This document shows, piece by piece, positions 36,321 to 46,548 of a DNA stretch of 64,000 bases. The notes beneath the pieces were generated by a model that made no database searches, was not told the origin of the DNA, and was given only the letters and a program-made list of their open reading frames with translations. Each line of letters starts with the position of its first letter. Position 1 is the first letter of the stretch. A program made the translations under genes and the position numbers. The DNA is from Glaciimonas sp. PAMC28666 (GTDB lineage Bacteria; Pseudomonadota; Gammaproteobacteria; Burkholderiales; Burkholderiaceae_D), in contig NZ_CP070304.1 in the NCBI RefSeq assembly GCF_016917355.1, positions 4,898,001 through 4,962,000 on the forward strand, in the 5' to 3' direction.

Positions 36321-39197
36321 TTACGCCAGTTTGCCCAACAACGTTTTTGCGGTGGCTATTTGCGCGACGTCGCCGCCTTTTAGTACCTCTTCCAGTAATT
36401 CGCGGGCGCCTTCATCGTCGCCGATTTCCTGATAAGCGACCGCGAGATCGAGCTTGGTTGTCATTTCAGGATTAGCACCGCCCAAAGAATGGTGCGTTGT
36501 TTGGGGCGAACCCCGCTTGTCGTCGAGGTTATCGAGATCAAGGTTCATCCCTGCAAATTCGAAATCCAGAGGGGCAACCGCTAATGCTGGCGAAACTGTT
36601 GAAGGATGAGTAACGGGCACCAGTAACGTGGGAACGCCTTCGAAATTTTCCTCAATTGGTTCTGCTGGCGTGTATTTATGCGGTGTTACAGTTTGGACAG
36701 GAGAACCCGGGGCACTGAAATCCACGGCAGCCGGTGATTGATGATCGAGGTCAAAATCAAGCGATTCCATCAGGTTTTTTGCGGATTCTGGAATCGGCAT
36801 CATCGCTGGCCTGGGTTGCGCCACGGGACTTTTTACCGGGGTAAAATCGAAGTCAAAATCCATATCGGGCCTGACAACCGCAGGCGACGCTACCTTTAAA
36901 GGCGGTAACGTGGTTTCTATCGGAGTGGATAGAATTGGCATTGCAACGTCTTCTACCTCCAGCGGGCGTTCTTGCGCGTGCAAAAATTCGACGGAGCCCG
37001 GTACCACATCGGCGTCAAGTCCCGTCACCGGCATCGGCATCGGCATCGGCATCGGCATCGGCACAGCATGGGATGCCGCTTTCGCGACGATGGTTTCTGG
37101 CAAATGCCCGCGTCCATACAAGGGATTAGAAGGATCAATCATCGATCCTAACGCCGCTGCTTGTTGCCAGTCTTCGCCTGCGCCCGCGGTTAGGCTATAA
37201 AGTTCACGCGCCGTTGCTTCAAAAGCCCGATCATCTTTACGTGCGGCATAAATCTCCAACAGTTTCACACGAATTGCATTGCGAGACGGTTGATTGCGCA
37301 ACGCTTCTTTTAGAATCTCTTCGGCCTGTACATCGCGTCCGTAAGCGATATAGACATCAGCCTCGGCAACCGGGTCAACGTTGGTATCGAGACTACTCAC
37401 CGACGGTTCAAAGTAGGTATTGAAAGCACTATTTTTTTCGGCACTTTGCGCGCCCGTAACTCCCTGTAGTGAATTGGTCTTTGAACCGAAAACACTTCGG
37501 GACTTTCCGCCATCAGACAAAAATCCTTGTCTTTTCTTCCGACGTAATTTATTGATACCAAGAGCGGCAAGTAACAATGCCAATATTCCAGCCCCTGGCA
37601 ATAACAAAGGATTATCGGCCAGGTCACTCAATACGCCGCTTTGAGCGACTGGAGCCGCAATCGGTGCTTGTCCTGCTAGTTTTACCGCCTGGCTGGATGA
37701 AGCCGGTACAGGGGGTGTCGTAGCCTTAGCTATCATAGCTTCAGGTGACGCTGGCACAGGAGTTTCCACTGAGGCGGCATTAAGCGCACTTCCAGCTGCA
37801 ACAGGAACGCCGGCTGTCGTTACCGGTAATGCCGAGGACGCTACTGAGGATGTGGGCGTCGTCCCGGTCGCTCCCGGTGCCAGAGCGACAGCCGTCGCTG
37901 GGGCAGCAGGCGCAACAGGCGCAACAGCCGAAGCTTTGCCACTACTATCCGCTTGCTTTTGCAGTGCGTCTAGATTTTTACTTTTTTGATCGAGAACTTT
38001 TTGTAAATCATTAATATTTTTTTCTAATAACTTGACGCGTTCATCGGCCTCAACGCGCGCTCTTTCACCGGCCACTTGTTCTTCAGTAGCAGCAACTGAC
38101 TTGGCATCTGCTTTGGCGGCACCACCGGCACGTGATAATTTCAGTTTGTCTTTGGCGTCATTGGCAGGGTTGGCTGATTCTTCAACCTTAGTGGTAATTT
38201 TACCGCCGCCGCTTTGTTTTGCCTCATCTCCGTCACGCGGCGCGGCCGTTGCCAATTGACCGGCCAGCGTGTTGCGATATCCATTGAAGTCTTTGGAAAT
38301 AGCCAGAATCACCGTTTTTGCTTCCGATGCGGACACGGAACGGGCTTTGTCTGCATCGGGAATCGAGAGAATCTGGCCGCTGCGCAAACGGTTGATATTT
38401 TTATTAGTAAAAGCGTTTTGATTGCCGCGATACAAGGCAACCAACATTTGATCAATCGAAATGCCGCTCGGCAAATTATTGCCCGCTATTTGATAAAGGG
38501 TATCGCCCTTCTTCACACGGTAGTCTGTGGCAGCTAATTTATCGCTTGTGGCTACAGCATTCGCTGTTTTAGTTGAGCGGCGCTCGCCTCGTTCAGCTTG
38601 ACTGGTTTTTTTCTCAGTGTAACGCGGGAACGATCGGTCATTTCGGGCGCCAGGTAAAAACGCTGTGGCATCCCCCGCGGAAGGCGCCGATGCTATCGCA
38701 GAAACTGCTGATGGTGGTTTGCGCATTGGCGCAGTCACCTGAGGACTTTGCGGCACCAGAGAGGTGGCAGGATCCAGCAAGACATTATACTCACGCAAAA
38801 CGCGGGTCTTGGTGCCGCCGAGCTCCATTAATACAGCCACAAATGGCTCGTTGATCGGTTGGGTAGAGGTAACCCGTACAAACTTTCGGGAACCACGCTG
38901 GTCTATCGAAAATTGCAATGACAACAAAGCCGGATTAAACTCAATATTTGCCTGTTTGTAAGCATCCACGGACGCGAGTTTCGCAACTAGTTGTGATTCC
39001 TCATCCCTGGCGACCGAAACTAGTTCGATTTCAGCCCGGAGCGGTTGGCCTAACGACGATAAGATCGTTAATTTTCCGAAACCGGCGGCGTGCGCTCCAG
39101 CCATTATCACCATGGAAGTCATCACTGCTGACGTGATTGTCTTCAAACCGGCAGACATCAATTTGTTCGATGAATGTAAATTTTTGTTTTGTGACAT
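36321..39197 (-). CDS. fimV: FimV-family protein with LysM domain
   Basis: A 958-residue inner-membrane hub protein related to Pseudomonas FimV, which organises type IV pilus and secretin assembly at the pole. Order: signal peptide (VMTSMVIMAGAHA-AGF); an N-terminal FimV domain (GKLTILSSLGQPLRAEIEL, MELGGTKTRVLREYNVLLDP); a LysM domain (DYRVKKGDTLYQIAGNNLPSGISIDQMLVALY); a coiled coil (VAGERARVEADERVKLLEKNINDL); Ala/Pro-rich stretches; a membrane segment (LLPGAGILALLLAALGI); an acidic cytosolic part with TPR-like C-terminal FimV domain ending (LDLAVAYQEIGDDEGARELLEEVLKGG). A MPMPMPMPMP run comes from a microsatellite. The ATG at 39197 is used. Confidence 0.92.
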   Translation of the reverse strand: MSQNKNLHSSNKLMSAGLKTITSAVMTSMVIMAGAHAAGFGKLTILSSLGQPLRAEIELVSVARDEESQLVAKLASVDAYKQANIEFNPALLSLQFSIDQRGSRKFVRVTSTQPINEPFVAVLMELGGTKTRVLREYNVLLDPATSLVPQSPQVTAPMRKPPSAVSAIASAPSAGDATAFLPGARNDRSFPRYTEKKTSQAERGERRSTKTANAVATSDKLAATDYRVKKGDTLYQIAGNNLPSGISIDQMLVALYRGNQNAFTNKNINRLRSGQILSIPDADKARSVSASEAKTVILAISKDFNGYRNTLAGQLATAAPRDGDEAKQSGGGKITTKVEESANPANDAKDKLKLSRAGGAAKADAKSVAATEEQVAGERARVEADERVKLLEKNINDLQKVLDQKSKNLDALQKQADSSGKASAVAPVAPAAPATAVALAPGATGTTPTSSVASSALPVTTAGVPVAAGSALNAASVETPVPASPEAMIAKATTPPVPASSSQAVKLAGQAPIAAPVAQSGVLSDLADNPLLLPGAGILALLLAALGINKLRRKKRQGFLSDGGKSRSVFGSKTNSLQGVTGAQSAEKNSAFNTYFEPSVSSLDTNVDPVAEADVYIAYGRDVQAEEILKEALRNQPSRNAIRVKLLEIYAARKDDRAFEATARELYSLTAGAGEDWQQAAALGSMIDPSNPLYGRGHLPETIVAKAASHAVPMPMPMPMPMPVTGLDADVVPGSVEFLHAQERPLEVEDVAMPILSTPIETTLPPLKVASPAVVRPDMDFDFDFTPVKSPVAQPRPAMMPIPESAKNLMESLDFDLDHQSPAAVDFSAPGSPVQTVTPHKYTPAEPIEENFEGVPTLLVPVTHPSTVSPALAVAPLDFEFAGMNLDLDNLDDKRGSPQTTHHSLGGANPEMTTKLDLAVAYQEIGDDEGARELLEEVLKGGDVAQIATAKTLLGKLA
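37030..37059 (-). repeat. Hexanucleotide (GGCATC) microsatellite in fimV
   Basis: Five perfect ggcatc units on the plus strand, encoding the Met-Pro dipeptide repeat on the minus strand in the cytosolic acidic part of FimV. Gain or loss of units keeps the frame. Confidence 0.95.
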
Positions 39198-39498
39198 GGA
39201 AGACGTTCCGTTGGCGTAAGTTGAAAGACAAATCTTGCGTTTTATCAATGTTATTCCCAAAGTTTCAAAACATGAACCCCGCTTAATCAATCAAGCGAAG
39301 CTGATCCAGGAAATAGGTCGCGCCGTAAACATGTATCAATCAGATATCTACGGACTGAATCTTAAGCCGCACTAAACGGTGCTACACAGAACGTTTTATA
39401 AATCACATACAACAAATGTCTTCATCCGCTTTCAAGGTTCCTCAGAAAGGAATCAAAAAAGCGGACGTTTTCCCCGCCTTATTCAGACCAATAAACAC
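39198..39498. other. fimV-asd intergenic region with asd terminator
   Basis: 301 bases. A small stem gcgg/ccgc (39461-39464 and 39474-39477), followed on the minus strand by TTTTTT (39455-39460), lies about 20 bases past the asd stop and is a probable asd terminator. The remainder should hold the fimV promoter. No gene seen. Confidence 0.5.
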
Positions 39499-40632
39499 TT
39501 AGGCATCCAGCACAATGCGCAGCATGCGGCGCAATGGCTCTGCAGCGCCCCATAGTAATTGATCCCCAACCGTAAATGCCGACAGATATTCGCCGCCCAT
39601 TTCCAGTTTCCTCAAGCGACCAACTGGAATCACGAGGCTGCCGGTGACTGCAGCCGGTGTCAAATCGCGCATTGAAGCTTCACGATTATTGGCCACCACT
39701 TTTACCCATTGGTTGTTACTGGCGATGATGTCGTTAATTTCGTCAAGTGGGACATCTTTCTTGAGTTTGATAGTCAGCGCCTGGGAATGGCAACGCATAG
39801 CACCAACGCGGATACACAAGCCGTCAACAGGTATCGGCTTCTTACCCGCACTAAAACCTTCGCCGCGACCAAGAATCTTATTGGTTTCTGCTCCGGCCTT
39901 CCACTCTTCTTTGGACATGCCGTTACCCAAATCCTTATCAATCCATGGAATCAGATTGCCAGCGAGTGGCACCCCAAATTGCTTGGTTTCGTCAGCTGAA
40001 AAACTATGCTGACGGGCCAATACTTTTCGATCGATTTCCAGAATTGCAGCGGCAGGATTGTCTAGCAACGATTTGACTTCTGCATTGATCGCACCAAACT
40101 GGGTCAGTAGTTCGCGCATGTGCTGCGCTCCTCCACCTGACGCAGCCTGATAGGTCATCGATGTCATCCACTCGATCATGTCATGCTGGAACAAACCGCC
40201 CAGAGCCATCATCATGCAGGAGACGGTGCAGTTACCGCCCACGTAATTTTTGATACCACGGGTCAAGCCGTCTTTAATGACGTCCAGATTGACGGGGTCC
40301 AATACGATGATCGCCTCATCTTTCATACGCAAGGTTGACGCGGCATCGATCCAGTAACCGTTCCATCCGGCGGCACGCAACTTCGGAAAAATCTCGCTGG
40401 TGTAATCGCCACCCTGACACGTAATAATGATCTCGCATTTTTTTAATGCTTCAATATCATTGGCATCTTTTAACGTTTTTTCATTTTTCGCCAATGCGGG
40501 CGCAGTGCCACCGGCATTTGAAGTTGAAAAGAATACCGGCTCAATATGGGCGAAATCGCCCTCTTCCTGCATGCGCTGCAACAGGACCGAACCCACCATG
40601 CCACGCCAACCGACTAAACCAACCAGCTTCAT
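39499..40632 (-). CDS. asd: Aspartate-semialdehyde dehydrogenase
   Basis: A 377-residue enzyme that reduces aspartyl phosphate to aspartate semialdehyde, the branch point to lysine/diaminopimelate, threonine and methionine. The NADP motif is [12 protein letters not shown], the catalytic Cys is C135 (GGNCTVSCM) and [16 protein letters not shown] and [14 protein letters not shown] are conserved. The gene begins with three consecutive ATG codons (40638, 40635, 40632); the last is spaced best from the TAGGGA site. It lies between leuB and fimV, as is usual in Burkholderiales. Confidence 0.96.
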   Translation of the reverse strand: MKLVGLVGWRGMVGSVLLQRMQEEGDFAHIEPVFFSTSNAGGTAPALAKNEKTLKDANDIEALKKCEIIITCQGGDYTSEIFPKLRAAGWNGYWIDAASTLRMKDEAIIVLDPVNLDVIKDGLTRGIKNYVGGNCTVSCMMMALGGLFQHDMIEWMTSMTYQAASGGGAQHMRELLTQFGAINAEVKSLLDNPAAAILEIDRKVLARQHSFSADETKQFGVPLAGNLIPWIDKDLGNGMSKEEWKAGAETNKILGRGEGFSAGKKPIPVDGLCIRVGAMRCHSQALTIKLKKDVPLDEINDIIASNNQWVKVVANNREASMRDLTPAAVTGSLVIPVGRLRKLEMGGEYLSAFTVGDQLLWGAAEPLRRMLRIVLDA

Positions 40633-40745
40633 CATCATTCCCTAAGACATAGACGGGAAACTCCCGTAACGTAAATAAACACACTCAAAATACAAATTGC
40701 AATGAAAACACAGAAAATAGGTTATGCCACCGAAATCGATGAAAC

Positions 40746-41816
40746 TTAAGCTAAAGCCTTACGTACGGCTTGCCCCATTTCCGTTGTACTGACCTTCGTG
40801 GTGCCCGCTTCGTAGATATCACTAGTACGCAAACCTTGTGCCAGAACGCTCTTGACTGCCGCTTCAACCCGGTCAGCCTGTTCTGGCTTATTCAAAGAGT
40901 AACGCAGCATCATCGCAACCGACAAAATGGTCGCTAATGGATTGGCAATCCCTTTACCGGCGATATCCGGCGCAGAACCGTGCGAAGGTTCGTACAAACC
41001 TTTATTATTGGCATCAAGTGAAGCAGACGGTAGCATCCCGATTGAACCGGTCAGCATCGCAGCGGCATCGGACAGAATGTCTCCAAACATGTTGCCGGTC
41101 ACGATGACATCGAATTTTTTTGGTGCGCGCACCAATTGCATCGCTGCATTGTCAACATACATGTGCTCAAGCGCGACGTCTGGATATTCTTGATGTACAT
41201 CGGTCACGATGTCACGCCAGAATTGGAAGGTCTCAAGAACATTGGCTTTGTCGACACTGGTTAAACGCTTATCGCGTTTTTGCGCAGTTTGAAAAGCCAC
41301 GTGCGCGATCCGACGAATTTCTGTCTCGGCATAGCGCATGGTATCAAACCCTTCGCGCTCGCCTTTAAACGCACCATCAGGCGCAGTCCGGACGCCACGT
41401 GGCTGACCAAAGTAGATGTCACCGGTCAATTCGCGAATGATCAGGATATTTAAACCCGATACAACTTCCGGTTTGAGCGTTGAAGCGCCGGCCAGTTCCG
41501 GATACAAGATCGCTGGACGCAAATTGGCAAACAATCCCAGGTTTTTACGCAGGCCCAGAATAGCCTGCTCAGGGCGCAATGAACGTTCAAGGGAGTCGTA
41601 CTGGTAATCACCTACAGCCCCAAACAAAATGGCATCGGCTTCTTTGGCCAGTTTAAGCGTGGCTTCAGGCAAAGGATGACCATACGCAGCATAACCGGCA
41701 CCGCCCACAGCAGCGGTCTCGAGCTCAAAGGTTTCGCCGAGTGCGTTTAGAACGGTAACGGCTTGTTCCACGATTTCAGGGCCGATGCCATCGCCGGGCA
41801 AAATTGCAATTTTCAT
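40746..41816 (-). CDS. leuB: 3-isopropylmalate dehydrogenase
   Basis: A 356-residue NAD-dependent enzyme for the third step of leucine synthesis. [16 protein letters not shown] is the standard start. [75 protein letters not shown] (metal and substrate site) and [18 protein letters not shown] are present. The order leuC-leuD-leuB-asd is read on the minus strand, with gaps of 57-170 bases, so an operon is likely. Confidence 0.97.
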   Translation of the reverse strand: MKIAILPGDGIGPEIVEQAVTVLNALGETFELETAAVGGAGYAAYGHPLPEATLKLAKEADAILFGAVGDYQYDSLERSLRPEQAILGLRKNLGLFANLRPAILYPELAGASTLKPEVVSGLNILIIRELTGDIYFGQPRGVRTAPDGAFKGEREGFDTMRYAETEIRRIAHVAFQTAQKRDKRLTSVDKANVLETFQFWRDIVTDVHQEYPDVALEHMYVDNAAMQLVRAPKKFDVIVTGNMFGDILSDAAAMLTGSIGMLPSASLDANNKGLYEPSHGSAPDIAGKGIANPLATILSVAMMLRYSLNKPEQADRVEAAVKSVLAQGLRTSDIYEAGTTKVSTTEMGQAVRKALA

Positions 41817-41986
41817 GTTTGTAATTAGATAAGTTCAAAGAAACGTTCAAATAATGACTCACAACTGGGGCTCCGCCCAGCGCCGTGCTCACAAATAGAG
41901 GCACCTGACACACGAAAGTCATCGAATAATTTTATTGAAAGCATACTGCCGGTAGCCTCGGCGTCCGCCGAGCTGCCACTAAAGCA

Positions 41987-42634
41987 TCATATCGTATTTG
42001 ATAACCACGGCTGCTCAAACAGATGCCGCTCTTCAAATGCGTGAATTTTATCAGCCTGACGCAGTGTCAATCCAATGTCATCAAGACCATTTAGCAAGCA
42101 ATATTTACGAAACTCGCCAACTTCAAATGGATAAGTCACGCTGCCATTCGACGTTGCGACCAGTTGTTTTTCGAGATCAATGGTCAGGCGATAACCAGGA
42201 AACGCTTTGACTTCGTCAAACAGACGATCAATTTGCGTTTCAGGCAAAACAATCGGGAGTAATCCGTTTTTGTAGCAGTTATTAAAGAAAATATCAGCAA
42301 AGCTCGGCGCGATAACAGCGCGAAAACCATATTGGTCCAGTGCCCATGGGGCGTGTTCGCGTGACGAACCACAGCCAAAGTTCTTACGCGCCAAAAGAAT
42401 TGATGCACCTTGATAGCGCGCCTGGTTCAGTATGAAATCTGGATTGAGTGGGCGCTTTGAATTGTCCATACCTGGCTCGCCGTGGTTCAGATAACGCCAC
42501 TCGTCGAACAAGTTCGGTCCAAATCCCGTACGCAAGATCGATTTCAAAAATTGCTTAGGAATGATGGCGTCGGTATCAACATTGGCACGATCCAGCGGCG
42601 CCACCAAGCCATCTAGTACAGTAAATTTATTCAT
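41987..42634 (-). CDS. leuD: 3-isopropylmalate dehydratase small subunit
   Basis: A 215-residue subunit that pairs with LeuC to isomerise isopropylmalate. [41 protein letters not shown] and [21 protein letters not shown] are the swivel-domain signatures. The ATG at 42634 is used; the codon before is GTG. An entericidin-like gene lies between it and leuC. Confidence 0.96.
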   Translation of the reverse strand: MNKFTVLDGLVAPLDRANVDTDAIIPKQFLKSILRTGFGPNLFDEWRYLNHGEPGMDNSKRPLNPDFILNQARYQGASILLARKNFGCGSSREHAPWALDQYGFRAVIAPSFADIFFNNCYKNGLLPIVLPETQIDRLFDEVKAFPGYRLTIDLEKQLVATSNGSVTYPFEVGEFRKYCLLNGLDDIGLTLRQADKIHAFEERHLFEQPWLSNTI

Positions 42635-42723
42635 CACATTATTCCAAAATAAAACGCTTCAGGCCACAGGCTTAAGCAAAGTAAAAATACCGCATAAGGT
42701 CACTCACGCAACTTTGCCGGAAA

Positions 42724-42846
42724 TTACTTGCCTTGCATTTTTTCGCCTACATGTTCGACATCTTTGCCGAAACCATGAAATGTATTACAGCCGGCTGCCA
42801 TGATCGTAACGACAGCAACCAGACACACAGTAAATATTTTTTTCAT
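42724..42846 (-). CDS. Entericidin A/B-family small lipoprotein
   Basis: A 40-residue peptide that is easily missed because of its size. The sequence starts MKKIFTVCLVAVVTIMAAGC and continues NTFHGFGKDVEHVGEKMQGK. The lipobox MAAGC places the lipidated Cys at residue 20, and NTxxGxGKDVExxGEKxQ is the entericidin signature. E. coli EcnA/EcnB form an antidote/toxin pair linked to programmed lysis; in many proteobacteria a single copy exists with unclear role. It sits in the leuC-leuD gap, a position also recalled from other Burkholderiales. Confidence 0.9.
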   Translation of the reverse strand: MKKIFTVCLVAVVTIMAAGCNTFHGFGKDVEHVGEKMQGK

Positions 42847-42902
42847 ATTCTCAACATTAAAACGCAAAGGTAATGTTTTTGCTATCCGGTCCGCAATGTG
42901 AA

Positions 42903-44303
42903 CTATAGTGATCGCACGTCAACAAAGTGACCTGCGATGCCAGCTGCGGCGGCCATTGCAGGGCTCACAAGATGGGTACGCCCACCGTTACCCTGCCGAC
43001 CTTCGAAATTGCGGTTTGAAGTCGATGCGCATCTTTCACCTGGTTCCAGACGGTCAGCATTCATCGCCAGACACATTGAGCATCCTGGCTCACGCCATTC
43101 AAAGCCAGCATCTTTGAAAATTTTGTCCAGACCTTCGCGCTCGGCCTGCTCTTTAACCAGACCAGAACCGGGCACGACCATCGCCAACTTCACATTTGAT
43201 GCGCGGAACTTACCGCGCACGACTACCGCCGCTGCGCGCAAATCTTCAATGCGAGAGTTGGTGCACGAACCGATAAATACTTTATCAATGCGTATGTCTT
43301 CCATCGCTGTATTTGGCTTAAGTGCCATATACGCCAGGGCTTTTTCCATGCCGTCGCGTTTGGTTGGATCTTTTTCTTTGTCGGGATCAGGGACGCGACC
43401 GTCGATCGGCACGACCATCTCAGGCGACGTACCCCAGGTAACTTGCGGCTTAATTTCCGCAGCATTTAACGTGACCACCATATCGAATTTGGCACCAGCA
43501 TCAGAGTGCAGCGTGCGCCAGTAACTAACAGCCCGCTCCCAGTGTGGCCCGACCGGAGACAGCGGCCGTCCTTTGACATAGTTGATGGTGGTGTCATCAA
43601 CGGAGATCATACCGGCGCGCGCGCCTGCCTCAATCGCCATATTGCACACTGTCATGCGGCCTTCCATCGACAATGATCGAATCGCAGAACCACCAAATTC
43701 AATCGCATAGCCTGTTCCGCCAGCGGTACCGATCTGACCGATGACAGCGAGTACCAAATCTTTTGCTGTGACGCCATTCGGAATCACACCGTCAATTTGA
43801 ACCAACATTGATTTGGATTTTTTTGTCAACAACGTCTGGGTTGCCAATACGTGCTCAACCTCGGACGTGCCAATACCTTGCGCCAGACAACCAAACGCAC
43901 CGTGCGTAGAGGTGTGCGAATCACCGCAAACAACCGTCATACCGGGCAACGTAGCACCTTGTTCAGGTCCGATCACATGAACGATCCCCTGGCGCAAATC
44001 GTTCATGGCGAAGTAAGTCAGGCCGTATTGTTTAGCATTTGCATCCAGGGTTTCAACCTGCAACCGGGATACCGGATCAACGATACCGTGCGCACGGTCA
44101 GTGGTAGGCACGTTATGGTCGGCCACAACAAGATTGGCGGGAACCCGCCATGGGGTCCGTCCAGCTAGTTTGAGTCCATCGAAAGCTTGAGGGCTGGTCA
44201 CCTCATGTAAAAGATGGCGATCAATGTAAAGAATGACGGTGCCATCTTGTTCAGCATGGACAACGTGAGATTCCCATAATTTGTCGTATAGCGTTTTTAG
44301 CAT
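42903..44303 (-). CDS. leuC: 3-isopropylmalate dehydratase large subunit
   Basis: A 466-residue Fe-S aconitase-family subunit. The cluster cysteines appear in [31 protein letters not shown] and [32 protein letters not shown] (each written here in part). [19 protein letters not shown] is the N-terminal signature. The ATG at 44303 ([15 protein letters not shown]) is used; a TTG two codons earlier is unlikely. It begins the minus-strand run leuC-entericidin-leuD-leuB-asd. Confidence 0.97.
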   Translation of the reverse strand: MLKTLYDKLWESHVVHAEQDGTVILYIDRHLLHEVTSPQAFDGLKLAGRTPWRVPANLVVADHNVPTTDRAHGIVDPVSRLQVETLDANAKQYGLTYFAMNDLRQGIVHVIGPEQGATLPGMTVVCGDSHTSTHGAFGCLAQGIGTSEVEHVLATQTLLTKKSKSMLVQIDGVIPNGVTAKDLVLAVIGQIGTAGGTGYAIEFGGSAIRSLSMEGRMTVCNMAIEAGARAGMISVDDTTINYVKGRPLSPVGPHWERAVSYWRTLHSDAGAKFDMVVTLNAAEIKPQVTWGTSPEMVVPIDGRVPDPDKEKDPTKRDGMEKALAYMALKPNTAMEDIRIDKVFIGSCTNSRIEDLRAAAVVVRGKFRASNVKLAMVVPGSGLVKEQAEREGLDKIFKDAGFEWREPGCSMCLAMNADRLEPGERCASTSNRNFEGRQGNGGRTHLVSPAMAAAAGIAGHFVDVRSL

Positions 44304-44785
44304 GATCAATCTCGTATCGTGACGCGTTAAATACAGTGAAAACAGTCGAATTAGCCCTTAATTATGCCATAGTTGGCCTCATCAAATTTAGCTCAACGTC
44401 ATTGCGGTATCAGAAAAACATCAGGCGTCAGCCAAAAAGAGGGGATATCCAATCCGATATTGTTTTTTTAATATGCAAACTTAAGGAGCCGCTTGGTTTT
44501 TCTGGTTTTTTGGTTTTTTACAAGCATTTCATTTCAGCCTTATCTGGCAGCTAATCAGCTGCCAGATGCCCGCCACCGCGATCGCCGCATAAATGACAAA
44601 ATATTAACTAAATAATTAACTAGTATTTGGTGGCTGGTGCGCTTTGTTTGATGATGTCCGTCGTTCTATGACTTCGCCCGAACCTCAGTCAGTCGCCCAT
44701 TAGAAGCTTAAGAAGCGTTTTCAAAGCCAGCGAAGTGTCGAGACCGCTATCTTTTTGGATTATCTGATTTGTTGAATTCTCTGAT
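44304..44785. other. Intergenic region upstream of leuC
   Basis: About 480 bases, AT-rich in parts (T tracts at 44490-44520). It should hold the leuC promoter. A perfect 11-bp inverted repeat atctggcagct/agctgccagat (44542-44552 and 44557-44567) lacks an adjacent T tract in either direction; it may be an operator or a stabilising stem. No leucine-rich leader peptide was found by eye. Confidence 0.5.
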
Positions 44786-45460
44786 TTACTTTGCAATTTC
44801 AGGCGGCGCGATGTTAGTCAGCCCGACTTGGGAGTTAAGCTGGAAAAGTTCAGCATCGTTAGCACAAGCAAGCTTTTGCATCCCCATCCGTTTTTGATTG
44901 CTGATGGTTTTGCTACTGCGCCGAAAATGTTCGGCGATTGCCTGAACCGACATACCACCCAGAAACATGCGGATCACTTCCAGCTCTTTTTTGGAAAGCA
45001 ACGCGATTTTGTCGACTTCGGGGCGCGTGCTCTGTTCCGCAAGCATGGCAGTAAGGCTGCGACTTAAATATTTGTAACCGTCGGCCACCCGCTTAATCGC
45101 TAATGGTATTTCGTTCAGGTCGCTGCCTTTATTGAGTAATCCCTGCACACCTATCTGAACAATCTTGCTCAACAACGCTGGATTGGTCAGTACGGTCAAC
45201 ACGACTAATGTCACCTTCGGAAAGCGACTTTGTAGTCGGACCAACATTTCCATGCCATCGCCGAATGCGCCGCCCGGCATAGCGTAGTCGGTCAATACTA
45301 TATCGACCGGTGCGCTGTTAAGGATTGCAAACAGTTCAGTGGAATTGGCCGCGGTACCGACGATGTTTACCTCGGGAAGCGCCTGTAGCAGCGACTTTAT
45401 CCCAAGAAGAACGACCGGGTGATCGTCGGCCAGGACCAAATTGACTTGTCGACCATGCAT
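44786..45460 (-). CDS. LuxR/NarL-family response regulator
   Basis: A 224-residue two-component regulator. Receiver domain: acidic pair in LVLADDHPVVLLGIKSLL, phosphorylation Asp in VDIVLTDYAMPGG, switch Thr in LVVLTVLTNP and Lys in GLLNKGSDL. The C-terminal LuxR helix-turn-helix is LLSKKELEVIRMFLGGMSVQAIAEHFRRSSKTISNQKRM (shown in part). The DYAMPGG and FRRSSKTISNQK blocks resemble the RcsB/BvgA branch. It is 181 bases downstream of the pseudopilin operon on the same strand and may be its last gene or its regulator. No sensor kinase adjoins it. Confidence 0.9.
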   Translation of the reverse strand: MHGRQVNLVLADDHPVVLLGIKSLLQALPEVNIVGTAANSTELFAILNSAPVDIVLTDYAMPGGAFGDGMEMLVRLQSRFPKVTLVVLTVLTNPALLSKIVQIGVQGLLNKGSDLNEIPLAIKRVADGYKYLSRSLTAMLAEQSTRPEVDKIALLSKKELEVIRMFLGGMSVQAIAEHFRRSSKTISNQKRMGMQKLACANDAELFQLNSQVGLTNIAPPEIAK

Positions 45461-45641
45461 GCGCTTATCCTATGGAATGTGTCACTCTCGTCGCTATACG
45501 CTAAATGCAATCGGCCATTCAGGCCGCGTAACTATTTTAATTATAGCGCGTAGTTCCACCCAAGAAACAAACACTGCACAATCAGACCCGCAACTTGAAA
45601 TTGGATCGCAACCAGGCGGGGACAGGGCAGATTTAACGGCG

Positions 45642-46181
45642 CTATTGCCCGCAAGCCCCAGGCGAAGCTGGCTTAACGGCACTCCCCTTCGCAATAAATT
45701 TCCAATCCGCGTATTGCGATTTTCCTTCGAACTCTTTGCGGCCGTCGGCAAATTTTATTTGCTTAAACGGTGTTGCCAGACTTTCACTTGAAACGCCAAC
45801 GATGCGACCACTTTCCTCTTTTATCAGGTGCCATCCACCATCGTTGACGGGTTGCGCATCCAGACTACCGTCCGGAAGGCTGACCCGGGCATGCATCGGA
45901 TCGGGAAATATTTTCCGCAAATGTCGCAATACGTGAAAATCGCGTCGATCTTCAAGTAATACCTCCAGATTAGGCGGATAACAGCCGCGCACCGGGCCAT
46001 TTTCGTAATAACCTCTAATCGCTCGCGCAACCTGATCGCCATTAAATAGCAGATCAGCTTCCTTTCCCCTAGCGAGGCGAACCGATACATCCTCGGAAAG
46101 CTTAAAGGTCATAATACTCATCACTGCGACAATAATGAGGACGGAAAGATAGGCAAATCCGTGCTGCTTACCATGTTGCAT
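45642..46181 (-). CDS. Atypical minor pseudopilin (lacks Glu5)
   Basis: A 179-residue type IV pilin-like protein. After a short basic leader (MQHGKQHG) comes FAYLSVLIIVAVMSIMTFKL, a pilin-like hydrophobic helix. Position 5 of the mature protein is Ser instead of the conserved Glu, as is typical of the tip pseudopilin GspK class. The periplasmic part has GYYENGPVRGCYPPNLEVLLEDRR and HLIKEESGRIVGVSSES, and two Cys that may pair. The ATG at 46181 has GAGAGG upstream and overlaps the preceding gene by 14 bases. Last gene of the secretion operon. Confidence 0.7.
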   Translation of the reverse strand: MQHGKQHGFAYLSVLIIVAVMSIMTFKLSEDVSVRLARGKEADLLFNGDQVARAIRGYYENGPVRGCYPPNLEVLLEDRRDFHVLRHLRKIFPDPMHARVSLPDGSLDAQPVNDGGWHLIKEESGRIVGVSSESLATPFKQIKFADGRKEFEGKSQYADWKFIAKGSAVKPASPGACGQ

Positions 46182-46548
46182 ATGCCTCTCCCGCAAGCGA
46201 ATTTCCGGGTGCGCCGCTGCGAACCTCGTTGATTTCAGCATCATCGTTCACCTCCGTCAACCAGGAGTCGCGCCGCCCTGTAACCGGGTCAAGCGGGACT
46301 TCTTTTAGATAACGCCGACTGACCAGATCTTCTAGGGACTGTGGTCCGACTGCCAGATCTTGCCGATAGTGATCGACCGCTTCGCGTAATCCGCGGATGT
46401 TATGTTGCAGCACAACTTCTTTGGCACGCTCGGTTTGTTTAAAGTATTTAGGTGCCACGAGTGTCATTAAAGTGGCAATAATCGCCATTACCACCAGCAG
46501 CTCTATTAACGTAAATCCTTTTTTACCATTGGTTATATGGAATGCCAT
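46168..46548 (-). CDS. Pseudopilin (GspG/GspH-like)
   Basis: A 126-residue protein with the prepilin motif KKGFTLIELLVVMAIIATLM (G before F, Glu5 present). Its C-terminal part has VDHYRQDLAVGPQSLEDLVSRRYLKEVPLDPVTGRRDSW, resembling the beta-sheet region of GspG-like proteins (DPxTGxxW). The ATG at 46548 is used. It overlaps the upstream pseudopilin gene by 26 bases and the downstream one by 14, so translation is coupled. Confidence 0.82.
   Translation of the reverse strand: MAFHITNGKKGFTLIELLVVMAIIATLMTLVAPKYFKQTERAKEVVLQHNIRGLREAVDHYRQDLAVGPQSLEDLVSRRYLKEVPLDPVTGRRDSWLTEVNDDAEINEVRSGAPGNSLAGEAYATW

Noticed and set aside
42937-43524. 195-residue open frame on the plus strand
   Set aside because: Antisense to leuC; composition follows leuC codon bias in reverse.
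44786-45460. Counting the response regulator as a certain member of the secretion operon
   Set aside because: 181 bases separate it from the last pseudopilin gene and no read-through evidence can be seen, so co-transcription is only possible.
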